Part shown: positions 49,253 to 57,642 of the stretch, in pieces
Numbering within the stretch: the first letter of the stretch is position 1
Layout: every line of letters begins with the position of its first letter
Source of the DNA: Lysobacter helvus
GTDB lineage: Bacteria; Pseudomonadota; Gammaproteobacteria; Xanthomonadales; Xanthomonadaceae
DNA length: 64,000 nt
Direction: 5' to 3'
Assembly: GCF_018406645.1 (NCBI RefSeq)
Contig: NZ_AP024546.1
Location: 3,162,001 to 3,226,000, forward strand
Made by a program: the position numbers and the translations under genes
The notes under the pieces: model-generated
The model's database searches: none
The model's input: the letters and a program-made list of their open reading frames with translations, nothing else
What the model was told of the DNA's origin: nothing

Positions 49253-50077
49253 TCAGCCGCCGCGGAACAGGCTCCGGTACGCCGGCGCGATGTGCGGCAG
49301 CAGGGCGTCGGCCGGCACGTCGACCGTCTGCTTGCCGTCCGCGTACGGCCCCACCTGGTAGGGCGGGAACACGAACCGCAATGCTGCGATGCGACCGTCG
49401 CTGCCCATGACCGGTTCGAACTGCGAGAACGATTCGGCGGTGGGCGCGGTGCCTTCGTCGATCATCTGGCCCGCGTTCTTGATCATGTCCGCGCGTTCGG
49501 CGGCGGGCACGTCGTCGGCGTCGATGCGCTGCGACAACGCGGTGTGCAGTTGTTCGCGCACGAAGTCGGAGATGGCCTGCCAGCCCGAGGCCTGCGGCAC
49601 CAGCGCGTCGGCGGTGAGCATCGCGTTGCGTTGCGGCAGCCACACGAAGCGCGCGATCAGCGGCATCGCATGCGCGCCGCCGGTGTAGAGGTACCCGTCG
49701 GCGCCGACGGCGACGATCGCCGGCGTCTTCGCCAGCGTGGTGTACGACACGCTCAACTCGTACGGCGCGGTGGGCGTGTCGTTGCCGAGGCCGCCCACTG
49801 CGTCCATCAGGTCCTTGCGCGAGTCTTCGGCGTATCGCTTCAGCGCGGCGGCCAGGCCCGGGTACTGCGCGGCTTCGGGCGGATAGCTGATGCCGATGAC
49901 ATAGCGCGGCGTCGTCTCGACGACGTCGGCCAGGCCCGTCGTGCTCGCGGTGGACGCAGGCTGCGCGGACGTGGCGGCGCCGGCGGGCTTGCCGGGTTGC
50001 GGCGCGGGCGCCTGGCGCTGGCACGCGGACACCGCCAGCAGGGCCGGCAGGAGAAGCAGGGAAACACGGCGCGTCAT
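49253..50077 (-). CDS. Lipoprotein with DUF3298-like domain
   Basis: A 274-residue lipoprotein (lipobox LAVSAC, Cys about 19). After an Ala/Pro-rich linker comes a domain with RYVIGISYPPEA, YELSVSYTTLAKTPAIVAVGADGYLYTGGAHAMPLIARFVW and a C-terminal FVFPPYQVGPYADGKQTVDVP, which matches the DUF4163/DUF3298 pair. These occur in RsiV-like and peptidoglycan-associated proteins; the role is not known. An alternative start 4 codons upstream exists at 50089. Confidence 0.82.
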   Translation of the reverse strand: MTRRVSLLLLPALLAVSACQRQAPAPQPGKPAGAATSAQPASTASTTGLADVVETTPRYVIGISYPPEAAQYPGLAAALKRYAEDSRKDLMDAVGGLGNDTPTAPYELSVSYTTLAKTPAIVAVGADGYLYTGGAHAMPLIARFVWLPQRNAMLTADALVPQASGWQAISDFVREQLHTALSQRIDADDVPAAERADMIKNAGQMIDEGTAPTAESFSQFEPVMGSDGRIAALRFVFPPYQVGPYADGKQTVDVPADALLPHIAPAYRSLFRGG

Positions 50078-50166
50078 GAGGCAATCCATTGGCTCGGGAT
50101 GCGCGCAAATTATCCGCCGGCTTGTGAGGCCTGAATAGACATCCGCGCCATCGCAACGATGCGGGT

Positions 50167-50194
50167 AAAAAAAAACCCCGCCGAGGCGGGGTTT
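50167..50194 (-). terminator. Terminator of the cold-shock gene
   Basis: Read on the minus strand, a stem AACCCCGCC/GGCGGGGTT type hairpin (arms 50174-50182 and 50185-50193) is followed by nine T residues (A run at 50167-50175). This is the strongest intrinsic terminator in the window and lies 50 bp beyond the cold-shock stop. Confidence 0.9.
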
Positions 50195-50244
50195 CTTTCG
50201 TCGGCCGGCGCATTGCTGCGCCGGTCGAAACGTGGTGACAGACC

Positions 50245-50454
50245 TTAGATGGCCTGCACTTCGTCGGCCTGCAGGCCCTTCTGGCCCTGCACGACCTTGA
50301 ACGACACGCGCTGGCCTTCCTGCAGGGACTTGAAGCCCGTGCCCTGGATGGAGCGGAAGTGCACGAAGAGGTCCGGGCCGGATTCCGGCGTGATGAAGCC
50401 GAAGCCCTTGGCGTCGTTGAACCACTTGACGGTACCCGTCTGACGATCGGACAT
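50245..50454 (-). CDS. Cold-shock protein, CspA family
   Basis: A 69-residue single-stranded nucleic acid chaperone. RNP1 KGFGFI and RNP2 LFVHF are present in the standard five-strand OB fold ([19 protein letters not shown]...[20 protein letters not shown]). An AAGGAG ribosome-binding site precedes the ATG at 50454. About 240 bp lie between it and rluF upstream, so a long 5' leader of the sort that controls cspA mRNA by temperature is possible. Whether it is cold-induced cannot be told. Confidence 0.97.
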   Translation of the reverse strand: MSDRQTGTVKWFNDAKGFGFITPESGPDLFVHFRSIQGTGFKSLQEGQRVSFKVVQGQKGLQADEVQAI

Positions 50455-50694
50455 GGAATTACTCCTTGGAAAACAGATTGATTGATGCACGGAATGCAGA
50501 CACTGCAAATCCGCGACTGTCTAGCAAGGGGTAACGCGAACGATGTAGCGGACCGCTGGCTCAACGCCTTGATCTACCGCATCGGGCCACGATGTACCGT
50601 GATCCCGCTTGGAACAGTGGGCGCACCTTACCCTACTTTGCCCGGGAAGTGTGAATACGCGGCGGCATCCCGTGCGAGGGTCGCCGAGGGGGTC

Positions 50695-51411
50695 TCACCA
50701 CTCCGAACGGTGCGGCAGCAGGCCCCGCAGCTCCAGGTCGGTCAGGTTCCGCCACTGCCCGACCTTCAAGCGGCCGAGGGAAACGGTGCCGATCCTCACG
50801 CGCACCAGCGTCTTCACGCGGTGCCCGAAGTGCGCGGCCATCAGGCGGATCTGCCGGTTGAGGCCCTGCACCAGGATGATCCGGAAGCCCACGCGGCCGA
50901 GCTTGTGCGTCTTGCACGGCAGCGTCGTCTCCCCGTGCAGCGGCACGCCGCGGGCCATGCCCCGGAGGAACTCGTCGGTGACCGGGTGGTTGATGGCCAC
51001 CAGGTATTCCTTCTCCAGCTTGTTCTCGGCGCGCAGGATCTCGTTGACGATGTCGCCGTTGCTGGTCAGCAGGATCAGCCCCTCCGAGTCCTTGTCCAGG
51101 CGGCCGATCGGGAAGATCCGCTCCTGGTGCCCGATGAACTCGATGATGTTGTCCTTCACCCCTTCCTCGGTGGTGCAGGTGATCCCGGCCGGCTTGTTGA
51201 GCGCGATGTAGACGTGGCGGCGCTTGCCGGGGGCCGTTGCCACGCGCGGCTTGAGCGGCTGGTCGTCCAGCAGCACGGTGTCGCCCTCGCCCACTTCCGC
51301 GCCGATGCGGGCGCGGATGCCGTTGACCTGCACGCGGCCCTCGGCGATCAGGCGGTCGGCTTCGCGGCGCGAGCAGGCGCCGGTGTCGCTGATGTACTTG
51401 TTGAGGCGCAT
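50695..51411 (-). CDS. rluF: 23S rRNA pseudouridine synthase RluF
   Basis: A 238-residue RsuA-family enzyme. It has an S4 domain (RLNKYISDTGACSRREADRLIAEG), the catalytic GRLDKDSEGLILLTSNGD motif and ILVQGLNRQIRLMAAHFGHRV. The N-terminal block and the TTEEGVKDNIIEFIGHQERIFPIGRLDKDS stretch match E. coli RluF (23S position 2604) better than RluB or RluE. The basic tail of E. coli RluF is absent. Confidence 0.9.
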   Translation of the reverse strand: MRLNKYISDTGACSRREADRLIAEGRVQVNGIRARIGAEVGEGDTVLLDDQPLKPRVATAPGKRRHVYIALNKPAGITCTTEEGVKDNIIEFIGHQERIFPIGRLDKDSEGLILLTSNGDIVNEILRAENKLEKEYLVAINHPVTDEFLRGMARGVPLHGETTLPCKTHKLGRVGFRIILVQGLNRQIRLMAAHFGHRVKTLVRVRIGTVSLGRLKVGQWRNLTDLELRGLLPHRSEW

Positions 51412-51444
51412 GCCGGGCCGGTGGGGATCAGGGGGCCGCGCATT

Positions 51445-51723
51445 CTACGCGCGCAGGTCCTCGTACTCCGGGTGTTTCCCGAGCCAGGCCTGCGAATACG
51501 CACAGGCGGTCCGGACTTTCAGCCCCTGCGCCCGCGCGTGGTCGAAGGCGGCCTGCACCAGCGCCGCGGCGATGCCCCGGCCTTCGATGGCCGGGGGCAC
51601 GCCGGTGTGGAGGATCGTGAGGACGCCGCCTTCGATGCGGTAGTCCAGCTCCGCCTCCTGTCCATCGACACGGGCCGTGAATTGCGTTTCGCCCGCGTCG
51701 TGCCGGATCGCCAGGTCCTTCAC
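51445..51723 (-). CDS. Small GNAT-fold N-acetyltransferase
   Basis: A 92-residue single-domain acetyltransferase of the compact YjdJ-like type. It keeps the strand-helix core VLTILHTGVPPAIEGRGIAAALVQAAFDHARAQGLKV, with the acetyl-CoA pyrophosphate loop EGRGIAAAL, and ends TACAYSQAWLGKHPEY. It starts at GTG 51723, overlapping the stop of the lysine-rich histone-like gene (GTGA). Coupling to a very lysine-rich protein makes that protein a possible substrate (inference). Confidence 0.88.
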   Translation of the reverse strand: MKDLAIRHDAGETQFTARVDGQEAELDYRIEGGVLTILHTGVPPAIEGRGIAAALVQAAFDHARAQGLKVRTACAYSQAWLGKHPEYEDLRA

Positions 51724-52454
51724 GAACGGCTGTCCCGCTTGCCCTGCGCGTGCCGATCGATGGTGCTCACGCTGCCGTGGTTGGCCTGCAGGCGCGCCTC
51801 GCCTTCATGCAGCGCGTTGGCCTGCGCGCGCGCTTCCTCGGACTGGAAGCCCGATGCCGGGACGTGCGGTTCGTGGCCGATGTCCTGCCACGGCGGGGTT
51901 TCGCGCGCCTTCGCCTGCTTGGCTTCCAGCAAGGCGCGCGTGTTCTCGAGCGCCTGTTCGGGCGTGATGGAGGCCGGGCCCTTCGGTGCGGACTTGCGCG
52001 GTGCGCGTTTCTTCGCGACGGCGGGCGCGGAAGCGATCGTTTTCGCAGCGGCTTTCTTCGGCGCAGCTTGTTGCGTCACGACTTTCTTCGCGACTTTCTT
52101 CGCTGCCGGTTTCCTGGCGACGGCTTTCTTCGCGACGGCTTTCTTCGAGACGACCTTCTTCGCTGCGGACTTCTTCGCGGCGACTTTCTTCAGCGCGCGC
52201 TTCTTCGGTGCAGCCTTCTTCGCGACGGTGCGCTTGGAGGCGGCCTTGCGGGCGCCGGCCTGCTTCGTGGCGACCTTCTTTGCGACGCGCTTCTTCGCGA
52301 CCTTCTTCGAAGCGGCCTTCTTCGCGGTGGCGCCGCGCTTCGCAGCGACCTTCTTCACCGCCTTCCTGGCGGAGGTCTTCTTCGTCGCCTTTTTCGCGGC
52401 TTTCGCGGCTTTCTTCGCCGCCGTCTTCTTCGATGCCTTCTTCGCGGTCGCCAT
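51720..52454 (-). CDS. Histone H1-like lysine/alanine-rich DNA-binding protein
   Basis: A 244-residue protein in two parts. Residues about 1-160 are nearly all KKAAxKKVAKK-type repeats, like the C-terminal tail of eukaryotic H1 and bacterial AlgP/HctB-like proteins, which condense DNA. Residues about 161-244 are different (ITPEQALENTRALLEAKQAKARETPPW...), acidic-neutral and helix-prone. Such repeat tails vary in length between strains. The role is likely nucleoid structure or regulation. It is translationally coupled to a GNAT acetyltransferase. Confidence 0.85.
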   Translation of the reverse strand: MATAKKASKKTAAKKAAKAAKKATKKTSARKAVKKVAAKRGATAKKAASKKVAKKRVAKKVATKQAGARKAASKRTVAKKAAPKKRALKKVAAKKSAAKKVVSKKAVAKKAVARKPAAKKVAKKVVTQQAAPKKAAAKTIASAPAVAKKRAPRKSAPKGPASITPEQALENTRALLEAKQAKARETPPWQDIGHEPHVPASGFQSEEARAQANALHEGEARLQANHGSVSTIDRHAQGKRDSRS

Positions 52455-52524
52455 CGCTACTCCTCGACACTCGGCCAGGTGAGCCGTCCGATTAACACGC
52501 GGGACATTCAGCGCGGGTGAGCGC

Positions 52525-53136
52525 TCACCCGCCCGGCGCGCCCAGGCGCGAGAGGAAGACCTGCACGACGACCGGGTTGGCGAAGATCGCGAACGCGATG
52601 CCGTACGCCGCGCCCCAGAAATGCGCGCTGTGGTTGATGTTGCCGTGCGCCTGGCGGTCGGCCCACGCCGAATAGCCCAGGAACAGCACGCCGTACACCA
52701 CCGCCGGGCACGGGATCACGAACACGTAGATGATCCCCCACGGATTGAGCAGCACGTAGGTGAACAGCACCGCCGCCACCGCGCCCGATGCGCCCAGCGT
52801 GCGATAGGTCGCATCGTTGCGATGCCGCAGGTACGTGGGCAGCACCGAGGCGACCAGCGCCGTGATGTAGAAGATGGGGAACCCCAGCGGCCCCATCGCC
52901 TGCGCGTAGTAGCGCTCGGCCAGCGGCCCGAAGAAGAACAGCGTGAACATGTTGAACAGCACGTGCTGCCAGTCGGCATGCACGAAACCGTACGTCACCA
53001 GGCGGTCGTACTCGTGCTTGCGCGTCACCGCCGGCGGCCACAGCACCAGGCGATCGGCCAGGCGCTGGCGTTCGAACGCCGCCCACGACACGCCGACCGT
53101 CAGCGCGATCAGGATCCACGTCTGCATCGATCCCAT
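52525..53136 (-). CDS. Rhomboid family intramembrane serine protease
   Basis: A 203-residue six-helix membrane protein. Loop and helix features match rhomboids: ERLVTYGFVHADWQHVLFNMFTLFFFG-type start (HADWQHVLFNM), the catalytic Ser in GASGAVAAVLF, and the catalytic His in SAHFWGAAYGIAF. The start could be 53136 (MGSM) or 53127 (MQTW). It follows the GST gene by 3 bp on the same strand. Substrates are unknown. Confidence 0.9.
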   Translation of the reverse strand: MGSMQTWILIALTVGVSWAAFERQRLADRLVLWPPAVTRKHEYDRLVTYGFVHADWQHVLFNMFTLFFFGPLAERYYAQAMGPLGFPIFYITALVASVLPTYLRHRNDATYRTLGASGAVAAVLFTYVLLNPWGIIYVFVIPCPAVVYGVLFLGYSAWADRQAHGNINHSAHFWGAAYGIAFAIFANPVVVQVFLSRLGAPGG

Positions 53137-53139
53137 GCG

Positions 53140-53799
53140 TCAGGCCGTCTGCGCAGCGGGCGCATTCGCCCATTCGGTGAGCCCTTCGCGCGCGTACAGC
53201 TCGGCGAACATCGGCCGCGCGCGCATCATTTGCGCGAACGCCGCCAGGTGCGGCCACTGCGTCGCCGGGCGCGGCATGCCCCGCGACCAGCGCATCAGCA
53301 TCGCGAGGTAGAAATCCGCGGCGGTCAAGCGATCGCCCAGCAGGTACGGGCCCTGCTTCGCCAGTTGCGCGTCCAGGCGCTCCCAGCACGCTTCGATTCG
53401 CGGTGCGACGTTGGCGCGCACGGTCTCGGCCAGTGCTTCGCCGGCAGGTTCATTCGGATACCACCACTGGCGGAACAGCGGCTGCACCGCGTTGGCCAGG
53501 TGGAACATCCACTGCTGGTATTCGGCGCGTTGCGGATCATCGATGGCGGGCGCGAAGCGGTGCTGCGGATCTCGGTCGGCCAGCGTCATCAGCAGTGCGG
53601 CGGCTTCGAAGCGCGGCACGCCGTCGAGGACCAGCGTGGGCACCACGCCGTTGGGATTGAGCGCGAGGTAGTCCGGCGCCTTCTGCGCGCCCGTCGAGGT
53701 GTCGACCAGGTGCAGGCGGTGCGGCGCGCCGAGTTCCAGCAGGAGCCAATGCACCACCAGGCTGGCCGCGCCGGGGCTGTAATAGAGGACCGGTTCCAT
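53140..53799 (-). CDS. Glutathione S-transferase family protein
   Basis: A 219-residue GST. The thioredoxin-like N-domain has YYSPGAASLVVHWLLLELGAPHRLHLVD (Ser/Cys-type active-site region PGAAS, as in beta-class GSTs), NPNGVVPTLVLDGVPRFEAAALLMTLAD, and the all-helical C-domain has YLLGDRLTAADFYLAMLMRW. The ATG at 53799 fits the family start. The 148 bp to the divergent peptidase gene hold no recognised feature. Confidence 0.92.
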   Translation of the reverse strand: MEPVLYYSPGAASLVVHWLLLELGAPHRLHLVDTSTGAQKAPDYLALNPNGVVPTLVLDGVPRFEAAALLMTLADRDPQHRFAPAIDDPQRAEYQQWMFHLANAVQPLFRQWWYPNEPAGEALAETVRANVAPRIEACWERLDAQLAKQGPYLLGDRLTAADFYLAMLMRWSRGMPRPATQWPHLAAFAQMMRARPMFAELYAREGLTEWANAPAAQTA

Positions 53800-53947
53800 C
53801 GCCACGCACTCCGCAGTCGGGGGCGCCGATGATCGCATGCGATCCGCGTCCTGCTGACGCCCCGGTGGCAGCAATAGGCCGAAGGTCACGGCGGGAATGC
53901 ACGACCCCTCCGCTACCATCGCGGCTCCTTTCGCCGATGGCGCCCTC

Positions 53948-55711
53948 ATGTCCCGACCGACCTTCGCCCTGCTCGCCGCCAGCCTCGCGCTCGCGTGCGC
54001 CATGCCCGCCTTCGGCGCGAAGCCGGACCTGACGACCGTCGCCGAACGCTCGGGCGACGTTCGCACGGGCCGCTACGACGAAGTAATCCAGTTGTGCGCC
54101 GCCTTCGCGCAGGCGTACCCGGACGCGGTCCGCTGCATCGACTTCGGCACCACGCCCGAAGGCCGCCCGATGAAGGCGCTGATCGCCTCGCGCACCGGCG
54201 CGCTCACGCCCGAAGCCGCGCATGCAAAGGGCCTGCCCGTGCTGCTGGTGCAAGGCGGCATCCACGCCGGCGAGATCGACGGCAAGGACGCAGGCTTCCG
54301 CGCCTTGCGCGCGCTGCTCCAGGGCAAGGCCTCGGCCGGTGCGCTCGACAAGCAGGTGCTCGTGTTCGTGCCGGTGTTCAACGTCGACGGCCACGAACGC
54401 TTCGGCGCATGGAACCGCCCCAACCAGCGCGGCCCCGAGCAGATGGGCTGGCGCACCACCGCGCAGAACTACAACCTCAACCGCGACTACGTGAAAGCCG
54501 ACGCGCCGGAGATGCAGGCGATGCTGCGGCTGGTCGATGCGTGGGATCCGATCGCCTACATCGACCTGCACGTCACCGACGGCGCGAAGTTCGAACACGA
54601 CGTCGCGATCCAGGTCGAACCCGTGCATGCCGGCGATGCCGACCTGCGAGCCGCGGGCCGCGCGTTCCGCGACGCCGTGATCGCCGATGTCGAAAAGCAC
54701 GGCGGCCTGCCCCTGCCCTTCTATCCCTCGTTCGTCGAAGGCGACAACCCCGCATCGGGCTTCGTCGACGGCGTGTCGCCGCCGCGGTTCTCCACCGGCT
54801 ACTTCCAGTTGCGCAACCGCTTCGGGATGCTGGTCGAAACGCATTCGTGGCGGAACTACAAGCATCGCGTGAAGACCACGTACGACACCGTGCTCGCCGT
54901 CGTCGACCAGGTGGCCGCGCACGGCCAGGACTGGCTGCGCATCGCCGCCGCCGCGGACGCGCGCTCGCTCGCCGGGCAGCCGGTGCCGCTGGATTACGCG
55001 GCCACCGACAAGGTCCGCACGATCGACTATCGAGGCTACAAGTACACGCGCACGCCGTCGGACGTGTCCGGCGCGCTGATGACGCACTACGACGAGACCA
55101 GGCCGGAAATCTGGAAGCTCCCGCTGCGCGACGACGTGCAGCCCGGGCACCTGGCCACCGCGCCGCAGGCCGGTTACCTCGTGCCCGCGGCGCACGCGGC
55201 GTGGGTGGGCGCGAAGCTGAAGGTGCACGGCATCGCGTTCACCGTCGTCGACCACGCCTTGCCGAAGCGTGGCGTGCAGGCGTTCCGCGCGACGAAGACC
55301 CAGTTCTCGCCGCGCTCCAACGAAGGCCACCAGATGCTCACCGTCGAAGGCGCGTGGCAGCCCGAGACGCGCGACGTCGCCGCCGGCGCGCTGTTCGTGC
55401 CGATCGCGCAGCCGAAGGCGCGCCTGGTGATGGCGCTGCTGGAACCGCAGGCACCGGACGCGCTCGCCGCATGGGGCGAATTCAACACAGCGTTCGAGCA
55501 GAAGGAATACATGGAGTCCTACGTCGCCGAAGACGTGGCGCGCGAGATGCTGAAGGACCCGAAGGTCAAGGCGGCGTTCGACGAAGCATTGAAGGATCCC
55601 GCGTTCGCGAAGGATCCCGACGCGCGCCTGGCGTTCTTCGCCAAGCGGCATTCGTCGTGGGACGAGCGCTTCAACCTGTATCCGGTGCTGCGCCTGGACA
55701 CGGCGCCCTGA
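53948..55711 (+). CDS. Secreted M14 family zinc carboxypeptidase
   Basis: A 587-residue exported peptidase. A signal peptide (MSRPTFALLAASLALACAMPAFGA) precedes an M14 domain with zinc ligands in GGIHAGEIDGKD (HxxE) and IDLHVTDGAKFEHD (His), and a candidate catalytic Glu in RFGMLVETHSW. The C-terminal third is a separate domain of unknown function. It would trim peptides in the periplasm or outside the cell. Start at 53948 is chosen for the signal peptide; the frame opens 17 codons earlier. Confidence 0.9.
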   Translation: MSRPTFALLAASLALACAMPAFGAKPDLTTVAERSGDVRTGRYDEVIQLCAAFAQAYPDAVRCIDFGTTPEGRPMKALIASRTGALTPEAAHAKGLPVLLVQGGIHAGEIDGKDAGFRALRALLQGKASAGALDKQVLVFVPVFNVDGHERFGAWNRPNQRGPEQMGWRTTAQNYNLNRDYVKADAPEMQAMLRLVDAWDPIAYIDLHVTDGAKFEHDVAIQVEPVHAGDADLRAAGRAFRDAVIADVEKHGGLPLPFYPSFVEGDNPASGFVDGVSPPRFSTGYFQLRNRFGMLVETHSWRNYKHRVKTTYDTVLAVVDQVAAHGQDWLRIAAAADARSLAGQPVPLDYAATDKVRTIDYRGYKYTRTPSDVSGALMTHYDETRPEIWKLPLRDDVQPGHLATAPQAGYLVPAAHAAWVGAKLKVHGIAFTVVDHALPKRGVQAFRATKTQFSPRSNEGHQMLTVEGAWQPETRDVAAGALFVPIAQPKARLVMALLEPQAPDALAAWGEFNTAFEQKEYMESYVAEDVAREMLKDPKVKAAFDEALKDPAFAKDPDARLAFFAKRHSSWDERFNLYPVLRLDTAP

Positions 55712-55714
55712 GGC

Positions 55715-55864
55715 TCAGTGGCGCTTGAAGTACTGGACCTCGCGTTCGTGCTTCTCCGCCGCGGCGCGGCTGTCGAACGTGCCGAGGTTGCGGCGCTTGC
55801 CGGTCTTCGGATCGACCTTGCGCGAGTACAGGCGGTACTGGCCGTTGGCGAGTTTGCGGATCAT
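55715..55864 (-). CDS. Small conserved basic protein (49 residues)
   Basis: MIRKLANGQYRLYSRKVDPKTGKRRNLGTFDSR... is a 49-residue basic peptide that resembles the short N-terminal AP2-like/SAM-like strands of tyrosine recombinases and similar stand-alone proteins found in many proteobacteria. No catalytic part is present. Its stop is 3 bp from the convergent peptidase stop. Coding is likely because the sequence is balanced and family-like, but function is unknown. Confidence 0.7.
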   Translation of the reverse strand: MIRKLANGQYRLYSRKVDPKTGKRRNLGTFDSRAAAEKHEREVQYFKRH

Positions 55865-55975
55865 GGCGGGCCTCCGGGTCGCGGTGCCCGTCCATGACAA
55901 CGCGGCCTGCGTGAAGAACGCGCGGGCGGCCGTGCGGCGTACGATGGCGCCGCCTGTCGAACGGAAACCCTGGCC

Positions 55976-57004
55976 ATGATCGCCGTGCGCACCGCCCTCG
56001 CTGCCGTCCTCGTCGCATCGCTCGCCGGTTGTCCGCAGGAAGTGCCGCCGATGGCGCCTGCGGATACGCCCATGCCCACGGAATCGAATTTCATCCACGG
56101 CCGCGCGTCCTACCTCGAACGCATCAAGATCCCGCCGGGCGCGGATTTCACCGTGCAACTGATCGACAACCAGCTCGCCGACACGCCGAAGGCCGTGATC
56201 GCGACGACGACGCTCGAGGATGTCGCGGGCCCGCCGTACGATTTCGCGCTGCAATACGATCCGGCAAAACTCCGCCCGAACGGGCAGTACGGTTTGAGCG
56301 CGACGTTGCGCGGTGCGGATGGCGGCTTGCTGTTCGTCACCGGCACGCGCGTGCCGGTGACGATCGGCGACACGAAGGTGGTCGAGTTCCGCATGGTGCG
56401 GGCGAGCGCAGGCGATGCGCCGCAGCCGGCGGCGCAGCTCAACCGCACGCAGTGGACGTGCGGTGGCATGACGTTCGCAGCCGTGTTCGACATGACGAAC
56501 GGACGCGTGGAACTCGCGTTGCCGGATGGCGCGTTGTCGTTGCCGCAAGCCGTGTCGGCGTCCGGCGCGCGCTACAACGACCACCTCGGCAACGAATTCT
56601 GGACGAAGGGCAGCAGCGGCACGCTGACGCGCGCGGGCGGCAAGAAATCCGATTGCGTGCAGGCCGACGCGAAGCCCGCGAGCGGATCGGTGTGGGACAA
56701 GGCGAAGGCGCGCGGCATCGCGTTCCGCGCGATCGGGACGGAACCAGGCTGGCTCGTCGAAGTCGGCCAGGGCGAAACGCCGATGCTGCATGCCGAACTC
56801 GATTACGGCGAACACAAGTTCGACGCGAAGGTGCAGATGTTGTCGGGCTTGCTGGGGTACGCCTCGACGCAAGGCCAACCGATGCGCCTGGTGCTGGAGC
56901 GCAAGGCGTGCAGCGACGGCATGAGCGACGAGCGCTACCCGGTGGATGCGACGTTCGAAGTCGGCGCGAAGCGGTACCGCGGGTGCGGCCGTTTCCTCGA
57001 CTGA
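55976..57004 (+). CDS. Multi-domain lipoprotein: YbaY-like plus MliC-like domains
   Basis: A 342-residue lipoprotein (lipobox VASLAGC, Cys about 19). Part one (about 40-140) is a YbaY/YscW-type beta domain (RASYLERIKIPPGADFTVQLIDNQLADTPKAVIATTTLE). Part two (about 160-230) resembles lysozyme inhibitors of the MliC type (WTCGGMTFAAVFDMTNGRVELALPDG...DHLGNEFWTKG). Part three (about 240-342) matches the COG3650-like segment RGIAFRAIGTEPGWLVEV. The fusion suggests protection against host or competitor lysozyme at the outer membrane; this is inference. Confidence 0.8.
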   Translation: MIAVRTALAAVLVASLAGCPQEVPPMAPADTPMPTESNFIHGRASYLERIKIPPGADFTVQLIDNQLADTPKAVIATTTLEDVAGPPYDFALQYDPAKLRPNGQYGLSATLRGADGGLLFVTGTRVPVTIGDTKVVEFRMVRASAGDAPQPAAQLNRTQWTCGGMTFAAVFDMTNGRVELALPDGALSLPQAVSASGARYNDHLGNEFWTKGSSGTLTRAGGKKSDCVQADAKPASGSVWDKAKARGIAFRAIGTEPGWLVEVGQGETPMLHAELDYGEHKFDAKVQMLSGLLGYASTQGQPMRLVLERKACSDGMSDERYPVDATFEVGAKRYRGCGRFLD

Positions 57005-57008
57005 CGCG

Positions 57009-57608
57009 TCAGCAGTCCAGGTACTTCCAGTTCCGCACTTTCCCTTCGGCCATCCACGCGACCGCCTGCGCCAAGCGCTTCGCCCGCGTCTCTTCGCGCT
57101 TGGCTTCCTCGATCCAGCCGATGTATTCCCGTTGCTGGCCGGGCGGGAAGCTTTCGAAGGTCTTGCGCGCCTTCGCGTTCTTCTTGAGCGCGGCCAGCAG
57201 GTCCTCCGGCGCCTGCGGCGGCGGCTTCGGCGCGGACTTGCGCGCGGCCGGCGCCTTCACCTTGTCGACGTTGAGTTGCATCGCACGCTTGATGTGCGCC
57301 AGCAATGTCTTCTTCGGCGGCAGGTCCTTGAGCGACGTCATTTTCCCGTAACTGCCCATGCCATCGCGCGGCGCGCCCTCGCCCACCACGAGCGCGTGCT
57401 TCCAGTACCCGAACGACGCGTGCTGCTTGAACGCCGCCATCCCGCACAGGATGCCGCCGCCGTACACGAACGTCGGCATGCTCCACTTCATCGTTTCCTC
57501 CACATCCGGGCACGCCTCGTGGACGATGGCGCGCACGCGTTCGAGGATGGGCCGCGCGAAGTCGGCCTGGGCGGCGATGTAGGCGTCGATGCGGGGGTCG
57601 GTGGTCAT
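57009..57608 (-). CDS. DUF1801/YdeI-type protein
   Basis: A 199-residue protein with an N-terminal DUF1801 domain (DFARPILERVRAIVHEACPDVEETMKWSMPTFVYGGGILCGMAAFKQHASF) and a C-terminal YdeI-like bacteriocin-protection/OmpD-associated helical segment (LAALKKNAKARKTFESFPPGQQREYIGWIEEAKREETRAKRL). The role is not known. The ATG at 57608 (MTTDPRIDAYI) is the family start; the open frame extends upstream without similarity. Confidence 0.85.
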   Translation of the reverse strand: MTTDPRIDAYIAAQADFARPILERVRAIVHEACPDVEETMKWSMPTFVYGGGILCGMAAFKQHASFGYWKHALVVGEGAPRDGMGSYGKMTSLKDLPPKKTLLAHIKRAMQLNVDKVKAPAARKSAPKPPPQAPEDLLAALKKNAKARKTFESFPPGQQREYIGWIEEAKREETRAKRLAQAVAWMAEGKVRNWKYLDC

Positions 57609-57642
57609 GGGGTCCTCCGGCGCACATCCTGCGGGGATCGCC

